Assembly (NCBI RefSeq): GCF_007489275.1
Contig: NZ_VLNR01000044.1
Location: 1-58,705 of the forward strand
From: Aquimarina algiphila
Lineage (GTDB): Bacteria > Bacteroidota > Bacteroidia > Flavobacteriales > Flavobacteriaceae
Direction: 5' to 3'
DNA length: 58,705 nt
Shown here: piece after piece, positions 15,988 to 24,795 of the stretch
How the letters are laid out: every line of letters starts with the position of its first letter
How positions within the stretch are numbered: the first letter of the stretch is position 1
Notes under the pieces: model-generated
The model's input: the letters and a program-made list of their open reading frames with translations, nothing else
What the model was told of the DNA's origin: nothing
The model's database searches: none
Program-made: the position numbers and the translations under genes

Positions 15988-16689
15988 ATGTTATTATCGG
16001 CATTCATATTAGGATTATTAGGAAGCTTTCACTGTGTTGGAATGTGCGGCCCGATAGCTTTTATGTTGCCTGTACATCAATCAAATACTTTTCAGAAAAT
16101 TTTCCGAGTTTTCCTATATCATTTTGGCAGACTGATAGCCTACTGTATAATTGGATTATTCTTCGGAATTATTGGAAAAAGTCTAAATATATTTGGCCTA
16201 CAACAAAATCTATCTATTGCTGTAGGAGTGTTGATGATTATCCTCATATTAATTCCTCATCAGACCCTTAATAAATATAATATCTCTAAACCAATATATA
16301 AAGTCATTACCAAAGTAAAAAATGCATTGGGTATTGCTCTTAAAAAGAAAACACCCGACACCTTTCTTTCAATTGGTTTTTTAAATGGTTTTCTACCCTG
16401 TGGTTTAGTGTACATGGCAGTTTTTGGAGCTATCGCTTCTGGTCAAATTTTTGAGGGGAGTTTATATATGGTTTTCTTTGGATTAGGCACTATACCCTTA
16501 ATGACTGTAGCAGTTTATGCCGGAAATTTCTTAACTAGAAAAGTGAGACAGCACATTCAAAAAGCTATCCCGGTGTTTGTTGTTATTATCGGATTATTAT
16601 TTATTATAAGAGGGCTTGGTTTAGGTATTCCTTATCTTTCTCCTAAGCCTGCAGTAGAAATGGTTTCTGCAGACTTTGAATGTCATTAA
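15988..16689 (+). CDS. SafE/DsbD-like membrane protein of the cbb3 cluster
   Basis: A 233-residue protein with about six membrane helices. The first helix carries GSFHCVGMCGPIAFMLP, a His-Cys-x3-Cys-Gly-Pro motif of the DsbD_2 (CcdA-like)/TauE-SafE group, and the fourth carries NGFLPCGLVYMAVFGAI with another cysteine. Members of this group accompany cbb3 genes in many bacteria and are linked to copper or thiol supply for the oxidase. The annotation sulfite exporter is a family label and does not fit this context. It ends the operon and converges on hemN with a 13-nt gap. Confidence 0.85.
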   Translation: MLLSAFILGLLGSFHCVGMCGPIAFMLPVHQSNTFQKIFRVFLYHFGRLIAYCIIGLFFGIIGKSLNIFGLQQNLSIAVGVLMIILILIPHQTLNKYNISKPIYKVITKVKNALGIALKKKTPDTFLSIGFLNGFLPCGLVYMAVFGAIASGQIFEGSLYMVFFGLGTIPLMTVAVYAGNFLTRKVRQHIQKAIPVFVVIIGLLFIIRGLGLGIPYLSPKPAVEMVSADFECH

Positions 16690-16702
16690 TTCTAGTGAAA
16701 AT

Positions 16703-18067
16703 TTATATTGTCATAGAAAACAATGTAGTTTCAGGTTTACTTCGTTGCAATCTCAGATCAAATGCCATGCATATATTACGAACAAAAGGCCTTCCTTTTT
16801 CTGTTACTTTTATACTATGATCATTTTTAACTAATAATCCATCCAGTGCTAATTCTTCGAGATTCTGTACTACTTCTGGTAATTCCTTAAAATACATAAT
16901 ATCATTCTTCCAATTGGTTTCAAAATGACACATCAAATTTAAAATATGCTGTCTAATAATTTCGTCTTCCTTATCAAGCATATGACCTCTATATACCGGA
17001 ATAATCCCTTCGTTTATAAGATGTTGATACTCTTCTATATTTTTAACATTTTGAGCAAAACCATACCAACTATCACTTATTGAAGATACTCCTAAACCAA
17101 TCATTGCATGCGTTTTAGAAGCAGTATACCCCATAAAATTGCGATGTAACGTTTGACTTTTCATGGATTGAAATAGAGTATCATGTTCTAACGCAAAATG
17201 ATCCATGCCTATTTCTATATAACCAACCTCTGACAACAACTTCTTACCCATCTCATATTGCTTTCTTTTTTGAGCCCCAGTAGGTAAATCAGCATCTTTA
17301 AATCCTCGTTGTCCATTCCCTTTTTGCCAAGGTACATGAGCATAACTATAAAATGCTAATCGATCCGGAAGTAATTCTTTTGTCTTTAAAACGGTATCTA
17401 CTATACCTTTTTCAGTTTGAAATGGTAAACCAAAAATAATATCATGTCCCACAGATGTATAACCAATAGCTCTTGCTGCTTCTGTAACTTCCCTTACACG
17501 CTCAAAAGGCTGTACTCTATGAATTGCTTTCTGCACAACCTCATCATAGTCTTGTACTCCAAAACTCACCCTTCTAAAACCTAAATCATATAATGTTTGT
17601 AAATGTTCACGAGTTGTATTATTAGGGTGTCCCTCAAAACTAAACTCGCAGTTTTCTGCACGTTCTACTCCACTAAAAATACCATGAATTAAATGTTGTA
17701 AATTCTTAGCAGAAAAAAACGTAGGAGTACCTCCTCCTAAATGCAATTCTCTTATTTTGGGTTTGGTTTCAAAAAGATTGAGATATAAACTCCATTCTTT
17801 TAATAATGATTTGATATATGGGACTTCTACATCATGTCGTTTGGTAATTCGCTTATTGCATCCGCAAAATGTACACATGCTTTCGCAAAACGGAAGGTGA
17901 ATGTAAAGACTTACTCCTTCATCATCATTACTTTCATTAAATGATCTTTGTATAGATGTTATCCATTTTTTTAATGAAAATGTATTGTCATCCCAATATG
18001 GCACGGTTGGATAACTTGTATATCTCGGCCCTGGAATATTGTATTTATGAACTAAGTTTGTTCGCAT
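16703..18067 (-). CDS. hemN: Oxygen-independent coproporphyrinogen III dehydrogenase
   Basis: A 454-residue radical-SAM enzyme that decarboxylates coproporphyrinogen III to protoporphyrinogen IX without oxygen, supplying haem to the oxidase under low oxygen. The 4Fe-4S/SAM motif is C61-x3-C65-x2-C68 (LPFCESMCTFCGC), followed by LHLGGGTPTFF. The N-terminal KYNIPGPRYTSYPTVPYW is typical of true HemN, not of the HemW group. It faces the cbb3 operon. Unlike most neighbours it has no recognisable palindromic operator in the 131 nt upstream, so its control may differ. Confidence 0.95.
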   Translation of the reverse strand: MRTNLVHKYNIPGPRYTSYPTVPYWDDNTFSLKKWITSIQRSFNESNDDEGVSLYIHLPFCESMCTFCGCNKRITKRHDVEVPYIKSLLKEWSLYLNLFETKPKIRELHLGGGTPTFFSAKNLQHLIHGIFSGVERAENCEFSFEGHPNNTTREHLQTLYDLGFRRVSFGVQDYDEVVQKAIHRVQPFERVREVTEAARAIGYTSVGHDIIFGLPFQTEKGIVDTVLKTKELLPDRLAFYSYAHVPWQKGNGQRGFKDADLPTGAQKRKQYEMGKKLLSEVGYIEIGMDHFALEHDTLFQSMKSQTLHRNFMGYTASKTHAMIGLGVSSISDSWYGFAQNVKNIEEYQHLINEGIIPVYRGHMLDKEDEIIRQHILNLMCHFETNWKNDIMYFKELPEVVQNLEELALDGLLVKNDHSIKVTEKGRPFVRNICMAFDLRLQRSKPETTLFSMTI

Positions 18068-18198
18068 TTTTTTATTTTTTATTTTGAGTAGTTTCTACTC
18101 CTATTTAAAATTCTATTATAACCTAAGTTCAACTTATATAGCACCAATCAAAACGAAACACATTAAATTCTTCAATTCATTAAAGCTGCGCAGTTATA

Positions 18199-19035
18199 TC
18201 ATTCATGCAATACCAAAAAAGGAATGTTGGTATGATAACTTATCTTTTCGACCATAGGATGAAATAAAATACGTTGGAAAAAATTAAGGTTTTTAGCTAT
18301 CATAGTAATCATATTAATCTCTCGACTCTCAATAAAACACTGCACTGCTTCTTCCATATTCGTATTGGATAAAAAATGAAAACTATGATCTAGGTTGTCA
18401 AGGGAGTCGTCCAGAAAATCTTTATTTTTCACTTGTAAAGTCGTTAGATCTTGTTCCTTTTTGGCAATATGCAACACTCTTAAACTTGCATTATTCATAT
18501 AGAGTATTTCACTAATAGTATTTAGTACTCTACTTTTATAATACATGTAATAATCGGTAGGAAATACAATCTCTTTTGGCTTGGTATATGTAGCTTTTTC
18601 TGGAATTACTAAAACCGGGCATTTTACCTTAGTAATCACATCACCTGTATTACTTCCTATAGTTTTTTCTTTGAGCCCAGAAGCTCCTTTGGTTCCCATA
18701 ACAATAAAATCAATATTTTTTTCCTGAATTTGTTTTCTAATTGCATCAACAAAAAAAATATATTCATTTATAGTGAAAAATCGATGTTTCGTATTTAAAG
18801 GTAATTTTTCTATGCTTTTGAGCAATGACTGCATTTGCTCTTTATTATTATGTGTATGTTTTTCTATGACTGTATCTTTTGAAGCATAGAAAGAATCTCC
18901 GCCTATCATTTCTTCAAAGGGAGAAACATGTAGAATATAAAAATTACAATTTACTTTTCTAAAAAATGAAAGGGCATAGCTTATGGCATTCCATGAATTT
19001 TCAGAAAAATCTGTAGGGATCAGGATATTCTTCAT
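18199..19035 (-). CDS. Universal stress protein, two Usp domains
   Basis: The 278-residue product begins MKNILIPTDFSENSWNAI. Domain 1 retains MGTKGASGLKEKTIGSN; domain 2 has AKNLNFFQRILFHPM where an ATP loop would be. It lies between hemN and the two-component genes, all on the minus strand, but has its own operator (19057-19099). Its position beside the oxygen-linked genes supports a role under low oxygen. Confidence 0.93.
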   Translation of the reverse strand: MKNILIPTDFSENSWNAISYALSFFRKVNCNFYILHVSPFEEMIGGDSFYASKDTVIEKHTHNNKEQMQSLLKSIEKLPLNTKHRFFTINEYIFFVDAIRKQIQEKNIDFIVMGTKGASGLKEKTIGSNTGDVITKVKCPVLVIPEKATYTKPKEIVFPTDYYMYYKSRVLNTISEILYMNNASLRVLHIAKKEQDLTTLQVKNKDFLDDSLDNLDHSFHFLSNTNMEEAVQCFIESREINMITMIAKNLNFFQRILFHPMVEKISYHTNIPFLVLHE

Positions 19036-19056
19036 TTTAAATACTTTCTAACACAA

Positions 19057-19099
19057 CAAATGTATTAGGATGTATTTATGAAAAGAATGACAAAAATCA
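19057..19099 (-). promoter_or_regulatory. Operator and promoter for the Usp gene at 18199-19035
   Basis: TGACAAAAATCA (19088-19099), 23 nt, then a perfect -7 box TACATTTG (19057-19064) on the minus strand. The start lies 52 nt past the palindrome. This site is just downstream of the receiver-CRP gene. Confidence 0.82.
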
Positions 19100-19113
19100 G
19101 TTTAGCACTATTT

Positions 19114-20175
19114 TTATTCAACTAACTGAAGACCTGCTAAATCTAATATTCGAATATTACGCCCTTCGATTTCGATCAGCCCATCTTTCTTAAAATTTGA
19201 TAGCGTACGAATTAAACTTTCTGTAGCTATTCCAGCAACACTAGCCAGGTCATTTCTTGATATTTTGATGCTATCTTCTGGCTTTTTATTTAAAACCTGA
19301 GCAAATTGTAAAATTGTTTGTGCTGTTTTTTTTCTCACCGAACTATATGCCATCTGTAATAGTTGTTCTTTAATTTCAGAAAGATTATCGGTTAACAGTT
19401 CCATCAACTCCAGAGAAATATTTTTGCTCTTTTCCAAAATCTCTTTGAGATTGTTTTTTGATATTCCGGCCAATTCAGTGTCTTCAACCGCAGTAGCAGA
19501 TTCTTGATATGGAGTATTATCTACGAAAGAAGAAAACCCTAAGAAATCATCGGCTTTATATAGTGCTGTTATTAATTCCTTACCACTTTCATCCATTTTA
19601 TGGCTTTTAATAACTCCTTTTAGAATAAGATATATTTTATTAGAATGCTCTCCTTCTTTATAGATTATGCCTCCTTTTTTAAAATTAGAAATTTCGCCAT
19701 GATCATCAAAAAAATTCTTGAGTTCATTTAGGTTTCTAAATCCTTCTTCATCCTCAGTTTTTGTTTCAGTACGTTGATTTTGCTCTTCAAGAATTCTTGA
19801 AATTATAGTTGCTTTAGCTAAACGACTTTCTATTGCACTTAATAATTCATCTTCTTCAAAAGGTTTGGTTAAGTAATCATCTGCCCCCAAATCCATTCCT
19901 TTTCGAATTTCTTTATGTTCAGTTTTTGCAGATAAAAATATAAAAGGAATATGATTTGTATTTGTATCATAAGACAAAGCCTCGAGTACCCCATAGCCAT
20001 CGACCTCGGGCATCATAATATCGCAAACAATGATATCTGGTTTCTCTTCTTTTGCTTTTGCTATTCCCAATTTGCCATTTGGCGACGTAATTACTTTATA
20101 ATCAGAAAGCTCTAAAAGCTCTGCAGTATTTTCTCTTAGTGCAGTATCATCTTCTATTAAAAGGATAGTTTTCAT
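19114..20175 (-). CDS. Receiver-CRP/FNR fusion transcription regulator
   Basis: A 353-residue fusion. Residues 1-125 form a response-regulator receiver domain with D9/D10, phospho-acceptor D52 (IIVCDIMMPEVDG), S82 and K104. Residues about 150-270 form a cyclic-nucleotide-binding-like domain (GGIIYKEGEHSNKIYLILKG), and 285-345 a CRP-type winged helix with recognition helix GIATESLIRTLSNF, keeping the Glu and Arg that in FNR and CRP contact TGA. The only cysteine is C51 in the receiver, so an FNR-like iron-sulfur cluster is excluded. Control is expected by phosphorylation from the kinase 25 nt upstream. It is the best candidate to bind the palindromes of this window. That link is inference. Confidence 0.93.
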   Translation of the reverse strand: MKTILLIEDDTALRENTAELLELSDYKVITSPNGKLGIAKAKEEKPDIIVCDIMMPEVDGYGVLEALSYDTNTNHIPFIFLSAKTEHKEIRKGMDLGADDYLTKPFEEDELLSAIESRLAKATIISRILEEQNQRTETKTEDEEGFRNLNELKNFFDDHGEISNFKKGGIIYKEGEHSNKIYLILKGVIKSHKMDESGKELITALYKADDFLGFSSFVDNTPYQESATAVEDTELAGISKNNLKEILEKSKNISLELMELLTDNLSEIKEQLLQMAYSSVRKKTAQTILQFAQVLNKKPEDSIKISRNDLASVAGIATESLIRTLSNFKKDGLIEIEGRNIRILDLAGLQLVE

Positions 20176-20200
20176 CGGTTTACCTAATTATTATTGGTCG

Positions 20201-21427
20201 TTATGTATTGGTGGTTGGTATGGTTACGGTAAAAGTAGATCCTTGATTTTCTTCACTTTTAAAGATAATACTTCCACCAAGATTTTCTAGATGGGTTTTT
20301 ACAATATTTAATCCTATCCCGGTTCCTTGATCCAGTAATGCATTTTCTGCTCTAAAATATCGTTTAAAAATAAAACCTTGTTCTTTTTCAGGAATTCCAA
20401 TTCCTTGATCGATAATGGTAAATGTAAGGATGTTATCTTCAAAGCCAACTTCTAAATCTATAGTTGTATGTTCCCCAGAATATTTAATTGCATTGTTAAT
20501 TAGGTTTGACAAGACAAGTTCCAGAATTTTTTCATCAAATTCTATAACATAACCATCAATGTCTTTGGGGTAATTAATCCTTTGCCCGTCTTTGAGTAGC
20601 ATATTTGCATTATAAATCACTTCATTAATTACTTTGCTCAAAGGAAAGCTACTGTACTTGTAACAAACTTTACCTGTTTCTAAACGCTCAATGGATAAAA
20701 AATCATTTAGAATATTATTAAGGTATTTCACTTTATTTTTGATCGTACCCAGATGTTTTTCTCTTTTCTCTTGTTGTTCTGTTTGAGTATATTTTCCTGC
20801 AAGTGTTGCTGAAGTAAGAATACCGCTCAATGGTGTTTTAAACTCGTGAGAAACCAAAGAGAGAAACTTCGTTTTTAACTCATTAAGATCTCGCTCTTTT
20901 TCTAAAGCTTCCTTAGCCTTGGCTTCGGCTTCCATTCGTAGTTTTACCTCTTCTTTTAATTCTTCAATTGTACTATGTAATTTTTCTGTACGTTCTTCTA
21001 TTCTTTCTTCTAACCTTGCATTTAATTCTCTGATCTGCCGTTCCTGTTCTTTACGAAAAGAAATGTCAATCACTAGAGCCATTACATAATTATTTCCATA
21101 AATAGAAAATGGGTTTAATCCCGCTTCTACTGGGAATTTGGTACCGTCCTTTCGTACTCCGTGGATATCTCTCCCATTACCCATAGACCTTTTTTCTTTG
21201 TTACGCACAAAACCTTCAAAGTGTCCTTTATGTTCTTTATGGTGTTCTCGCGGAATAAGAATATTTAGTGGCTTTCCTATTAATTCATCGGTTTCATATC
21301 CAAATATCTCATTTGCTGATCCATTACATGCTACTATGACCTGATCTTCATTTACAACCACAATACCTTCAGAAACACCTTCTGACAAGAGTCTAAAAAT
21401 ATTACTTTGTTTTTCAAAAACCTTCAT
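20201..21427 (-). CDS. Soluble PAS-domain sensor histidine kinase (FixL-like)
   Basis: A 408-residue cytosolic kinase without membrane helices. Residues 8-125 form a PAS domain whose LIPREHHKEHKGHFEGF segment aligns with the FixL haem-PAS helix; H66 falls at the position of the FixL proximal haem histidine, although many haem-free PAS domains also have a His there. A coiled coil (130-180) leads to the H-box LVSHEFKTPLSG with H194, then N-box (LSNLINNAIKYS), G1 (DQGIGIPEKE) and G2 (GTGIGLNIVK). It is co-transcribed with the receiver-CRP gene and probably phosphorylates it. Oxygen, redox or another signal is possible; haem binding is a hypothesis. Confidence 0.92.
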   Translation of the reverse strand: MKVFEKQSNIFRLLSEGVSEGIVVVNEDQVIVACNGSANEIFGYETDELIGKPLNILIPREHHKEHKGHFEGFVRNKEKRSMGNGRDIHGVRKDGTKFPVEAGLNPFSIYGNNYVMALVIDISFRKEQERQIRELNARLEERIEERTEKLHSTIEELKEEVKLRMEAEAKAKEALEKERDLNELKTKFLSLVSHEFKTPLSGILTSATLAGKYTQTEQQEKREKHLGTIKNKVKYLNNILNDFLSIERLETGKVCYKYSSFPLSKVINEVIYNANMLLKDGQRINYPKDIDGYVIEFDEKILELVLSNLINNAIKYSGEHTTIDLEVGFEDNILTFTIIDQGIGIPEKEQGFIFKRYFRAENALLDQGTGIGLNIVKTHLENLGGSIIFKSEENQGSTFTVTIPTTNT

Positions 21428-21640
21428 ATAAATATTAAGTAGTGGTTGTTTATTGTATATAGATTGACTTCAAAAAAATAATTCCAAAATAATCCCTTCT
21501 TATTGTTGTATTAAATTTTACCTCCAAAAATAATACAAACGATAATAAAAACTTGTACTTCCCATTTGTTATTAGCATTCTCTAGGATACTTTAACTGAA
21601 AATTATGAAAAATTCCTTTTACCAATCTCTTTTTTAAACC

Positions 21641-21683
21641 TGATTTATATCATAAAAATACTCAACATCACTTCCTAAATTTA
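21641..21683 (+). promoter_or_regulatory. Operator and promoter for the TerB-like/cbpA/cbpM operon
   Basis: TGATTTATATCA (21641-21652), 23 nt, then TAAATTTA (21676-21683). The first start codon is 60 nt past the palindrome. The divergent kinase gene at 21427 has no matching element on its side. Confidence 0.8.
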
Positions 21684-21712
21684 TCTCACAAATTGATAAA
21701 TTTTATATAATC

Positions 21713-22123
21713 ATGACAACTGCACAAAATATAGGAATTACATTTTATCAAAATCTCGGAAAACTATTTTATGCCGTTGCTGCCTCGGATAAGGTAGTTC
21801 GTAAATCTGAGTATGATACTTTAAGAAAAATCGCGAAATCAGAATGGTTAAAAATAGATGACATTGAAGATGAATTTGGCGTAGACGCATCTTTTCAGAT
21901 CGAAATTGTTTTTGATTGGTTAGATAATGAAGAACTTAATGCCGAAGAAAGTTTTAAACAGTTTGAAGCGTATTATCATGAAAACAAATCACATTTTAAA
22001 GATGCTATAAAACAACTCATTTGGACAACAGCCAATGCAATTGCTGGTGCATTTTCTGGAAAAAACAAATCAGAATTAATGATGTTGGGGCGACTAAAAC
22101 TACTTTTTGAAGATAAAATTTAA
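21713..22123 (+). CDS. TerB-like helical protein
   Basis: A 136-residue, mostly helical acidic protein. It starts near NLGKLFYAVAASDKVVRKSEYDTL, a pattern (A-x-S/A-D-x-x-V/I-x-x-x-E) seen in TerB-type tellurite resistance domains, where acidic residues bind metal. No signal peptide. It is the first gene of an operon with cbpA (14-nt gap) and cbpM under an island-type promoter. The TerB assignment rests on the local pattern and is tentative; function unknown. Confidence 0.6.
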   Translation: MTTAQNIGITFYQNLGKLFYAVAASDKVVRKSEYDTLRKIAKSEWLKIDDIEDEFGVDASFQIEIVFDWLDNEELNAEESFKQFEAYYHENKSHFKDAIKQLIWTTANAIAGAFSGKNKSELMMLGRLKLLFEDKI

Positions 22124-22137
22124 TTCTGAATAAGAAC

Positions 22138-23013
22138 ATGGAATTTATCGATTACTATAAAATATTAGGGATTCCAAAAAATGCTTCTGAAAGTGATATT
22201 AAAAAGGCTTATCGAAAATTGGCAAGAAAATACCACCCAGACTTAAATCCAAATGATAAGGAAGCAGAAAGGAAATTTAAAGAAATTAATGAAGCAAATG
22301 AGGTTTTAAGCAATCCCGAAAATCGTAAAAAGTACGATCAATATGGTAAAGACTGGAAACACGCTGAAGAATTTGAAAAACATCAAAAATCAAAACAACA
22401 ATACAATCATGCTAATCAACAACAGCAGTATTCTAGAGATTTTTCTGATTTCTTCGAATCTATGTTTGGAGAAAGAAGTAGAGATTATGGTCGTGGAAAG
22501 GTAAAATATCGGGGGCAGGATTTTAATGCAGAGCTACATCTCGGTTTAATGGATGTTTATAAAACTCATAAGAGAACACTAACCATTAATGGAAAGAATA
22601 TTAGAATTACTATTCCGGCTGGAGTTGAAAACGGACAAATTATCAAAATCAAAGGGCACGGTGGACAAGGAATAGGAGGTGCCCCCAAAGGTGATTTGTA
22701 TATTACTTTTATTATCGAAAACAAAACATCTTTTAAACGTGATAAAAGTAATCTATATCTAAATAAAGATATTGATATATACACAGCCGTTTTAGGAGGT
22801 GAAATCACAATTAACACTTTGGATGGAAAAGTAAAATTGAAAGTAAAACCAGAAACTCAAAATAACACACAAATTAAGCTAAAAGGAAAAGGATTTCCTA
22901 TATATAAAAGAGAAGGACAATTTGGGGATCTTTATATCACCTATACTATCAAAACACCTAAAAATCTATCCCAAAAACAAAAAGAATTATTTAGAGAACT
23001 ATCAAAACTTTAA
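22138..23013 (+). CDS. cbpA: DnaJ-class chaperone CbpA
   Basis: A 291-residue J-protein. Residues 1-70 are a J-domain with the HPD motif (KYHPDLNPND) that stimulates DnaK. A linker rich in Gln, Ser and Tyr (about 85-125) follows, then the two-part substrate-binding C-terminal domain (VKYRGQDFNAELHLGLMDVY to DLYITYTIKTPK). The zinc-finger region of DnaJ is absent, which identifies the CbpA class. The CbpM homologue directly follows, as in E. coli. Under an island-type promoter it would support protein folding during energy limitation. Confidence 0.93.
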   Translation: MEFIDYYKILGIPKNASESDIKKAYRKLARKYHPDLNPNDKEAERKFKEINEANEVLSNPENRKKYDQYGKDWKHAEEFEKHQKSKQQYNHANQQQQYSRDFSDFFESMFGERSRDYGRGKVKYRGQDFNAELHLGLMDVYKTHKRTLTINGKNIRITIPAGVENGQIIKIKGHGGQGIGGAPKGDLYITFIIENKTSFKRDKSNLYLNKDIDIYTAVLGGEITINTLDGKVKLKVKPETQNNTQIKLKGKGFPIYKREGQFGDLYITYTIKTPKNLSQKQKELFRELSKL

Positions 23014-23023
23014 ATACATTACA

Positions 23024-23320
23024 ATGACAAAAAAGCATCTCATATCTGCTAAAGAATTCTGTACAAATCATAAGATAGAATTTTCATTCATAAATTCTTT
23101 ATATGAATTTGGTTTGATAAAAGTTATTACCGTTCGACAACAAGTATTTTTAAGTGTGGATGAGTTACCAAAACTAGAGCAAATTTTACTTTTTAATAAA
23201 GAATTAGAAATTAACCTCGAAGGAATAGAGGTAATCATTAATCTATTAGAACGAGTACAAAAAATTCAGGAAGAAATGAATATACTTAAGAATCGGTTAC
23301 AATTATATGAAAAGCCTTAA
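23024..23320 (+). CDS. cbpM: Chaperone modulator CbpM-like
   Basis: The 98-residue product begins MTKKHLISAKEFCTNHKIEF at 23024, 10 nt after cbpA. An earlier in-frame start (22922) lies inside cbpA and is rejected. The sequence has the MerR-like winged-helix layout of CbpM (FINSLYEFGLIKVI, then VDELPKLEQILLF) and a C-terminal coiled coil (LLERVQKIQEEMNILKNRL). CbpM binds the J-domain of CbpA and restrains it. Identification follows from size, motif order and pairing. Confidence 0.85.
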   Translation: MTKKHLISAKEFCTNHKIEFSFINSLYEFGLIKVITVRQQVFLSVDELPKLEQILLFNKELEINLEGIEVIINLLERVQKIQEEMNILKNRLQLYEKP

Positions 23321-23339
23321 TCTATTTTATCATTCAAGC

Positions 23340-23382
23340 TGATTTTTATCATATTTTTAAAAACCTAAAGTATCTAATTTTA
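23340..23382 (+). promoter_or_regulatory. Operator and promoter for the 94-residue membrane protein gene
   Basis: TGATTTTTATCA (23340-23351), 23 nt, then TAATTTTA (23375-23382). The start lies 55 nt past the palindrome. Confidence 0.8.
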
Positions 23383-23406
23383 CTTAGAATTTAAAACGTA
23401 ACAATT

Positions 23407-23691
23407 ATGACACTTTATGCAAAAATAAATGCTGATTTTTCTGAAAACTTTATAGGATATTCTGCTCTGGCTATCATAGCATCAACTTGTCTGGGTTCTA
23501 TTGCTATTATGGCAACATTGCTTAATGGAAATGCGCCTATACAAATGTTCCTTGTTTTTCTAAGCGTAGTTGTATGTAGTGCTCATAATGCCGCAATATT
23601 AACCGTTCAGAAACCAAAATTAGTTCTAGATCTTTTAATCACTAGTTTGATTATTAATTCTGCAATAATTATTGGAAACGGGCTTTCTTAA
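23407..23691 (+). CDS. Small membrane protein of unknown function
   Basis: A 94-residue protein with three likely membrane helices (about 18-40, 45-67 and 72-92); the first reads YSALAIIASTCLGSIAIMAT and the second VFLSVVVCSAHNAAIL. It is monocistronic, bounded by its own island-type promoter and by the strong hairpin at 23713-23746. I do not recognise the family. Strict control with oxidase and Usp genes suggests a membrane-linked role in low-energy physiology, by inference only. Confidence 0.85.
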   Translation: MTLYAKINADFSENFIGYSALAIIASTCLGSIAIMATLLNGNAPIQMFLVFLSVVVCSAHNAAILTVQKPKLVLDLLITSLIINSAIIIGNGLS

Positions 23692-23712
23692 TTAACACTT
23701 AATTAGTTTGAT

Positions 23713-23746
23713 AAAAAGGTGATTTTCAATTGAAAATCACCTTTTT
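23713..23746. terminator. Perfect bidirectional hairpin terminator
   Basis: AAAAAGGTGATTTTCAA pairs fully with TTGAAAATCACCTTTTT, giving a long stem with A and T tracts on the two sides. It terminates the 94-residue membrane protein gene on the plus strand, just before the next operator. Confidence 0.9.
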
Positions 23747-23763
23747 TATTGTACTCCATATCC

Positions 23764-23806
23764 TGATCAATATCATATTTTTTAACCATACGCTATCCTA
23801 TTTTTA
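23764..23806 (+). promoter_or_regulatory. Operator and promoter for the DUF3298-type lipoprotein gene
   Basis: TGATCAATATCA (23764-23775), 23 nt, then TATTTTTA (23799-23806). The start lies 52 nt past the palindrome. Confidence 0.8.
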
Positions 23807-23827
23807 TACCATTCAAAAAATCAACAT

Positions 23828-24712
23828 ATGAAAACCTTAATCGCTTGCCTTGTCCTGCTAAGTTTAATCTCTTGTAAAAATGAAGTTTCTCCTCAACATC
23901 AAACAGAGCAAAAAGAAACAGAATCTCATATCGAACAAAAAGCCAAAGACACTATATCAATATTTTCTGAAGATAACTTAGAATTAAATCAAGAAAAAAC
24001 AAAGGCTATAAAAAGAGAACGATTAATAACCGCAGAAGACGATAAACCACAATTACAAGAGCTTGTAATCTCTAAACGTTTTTTCAAAGAAGAAGATCAC
24101 TATATCCTAGATTATCAATATCCGTATCTTAATGAAAAAATCAATCCTAAACACTCCATATTTAATGATTATATCACAGAAAATTATTTAAATATTGAAA
24201 AAACAGAAAACCAGATTCTTGAAGATAAAGAGCTTCTTTGTGATACTCTAAAAATTAATAGATTTAGAGATAAAAGAAGTATCGATTACAAAATTTACAA
24301 TACAAAAAATAATTTCATAAGTGTAGTACTTTATAAAGAAAATTATTATTCAGGAATGTTATACTCTACATACCTTTTTGATTGTGTCAACTTTGATCTC
24401 AAAACGTATAATTTTATATATTTTGATGATTTTTTTGAAATAGGTTCAGAAGAAGAAGTTTTTAATACTATAAACACTATCATAAAAGAAGGTATAGGCT
24501 CTGGAGATTTATATTATGATTGTTGGGAGTTATCCAAAGGTGATTTTAAGGCGTATAAAAACAACTTTGTGGTTAATGATGACACTGTAGAATTCTACTT
24601 TGACGATTGTGTTATTTGTCCATCTTACACAGGAACATACTCTATTGAGGTTCCTATTAAAAAAATTATGCATCTTATCAAAAAGTATAATAATACTCCC
24701 AAAATTGGTTAG
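23828..24712 (+). CDS. DUF3298-like lipoprotein
   Basis: A 294-residue protein with a lipoprotein signal (LIACLVLLSLISCKNE; lipobox cysteine at 16), a charged linker, and a domain whose beginning (YPYLNEKINPKHSIFNDYI) and end (VEFYFDDCVICPSYTGTYSIEVPI) match the DUF4163/DUF3298 arrangement known from the RsiV anti-sigma factor and related envelope proteins. It is probably anchored in the outer or inner membrane, facing the periplasm. No sigma factor gene lies nearby, so an anti-sigma role is unlikely. The following thioredoxin gene starts 83 nt later and may be read through. Confidence 0.75.
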   Translation: MKTLIACLVLLSLISCKNEVSPQHQTEQKETESHIEQKAKDTISIFSEDNLELNQEKTKAIKRERLITAEDDKPQLQELVISKRFFKEEDHYILDYQYPYLNEKINPKHSIFNDYITENYLNIEKTENQILEDKELLCDTLKINRFRDKRSIDYKIYNTKNNFISVVLYKENYYSGMLYSTYLFDCVNFDLKTYNFIYFDDFFEIGSEEEVFNTINTIIKEGIGSGDLYYDCWELSKGDFKAYKNNFVVNDDTVEFYFDDCVICPSYTGTYSIEVPIKKIMHLIKKYNNTPKIG

Positions 24713-24795
24713 TTTTTCGAATTCATTATTATAAATTAGTATTCAAAATAAATATATTCTTCTACATCTAATCTTTGAACGTAATATAAAAATTA

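Noticed and set aside
19114..20175. FNR-type oxygen sensing by a 4Fe-4S cluster in the CRP fusion
   Set aside because: The only cysteine is in the receiver domain next to the phospho-acceptor; no N-terminal or CRP-domain cysteine set exists.
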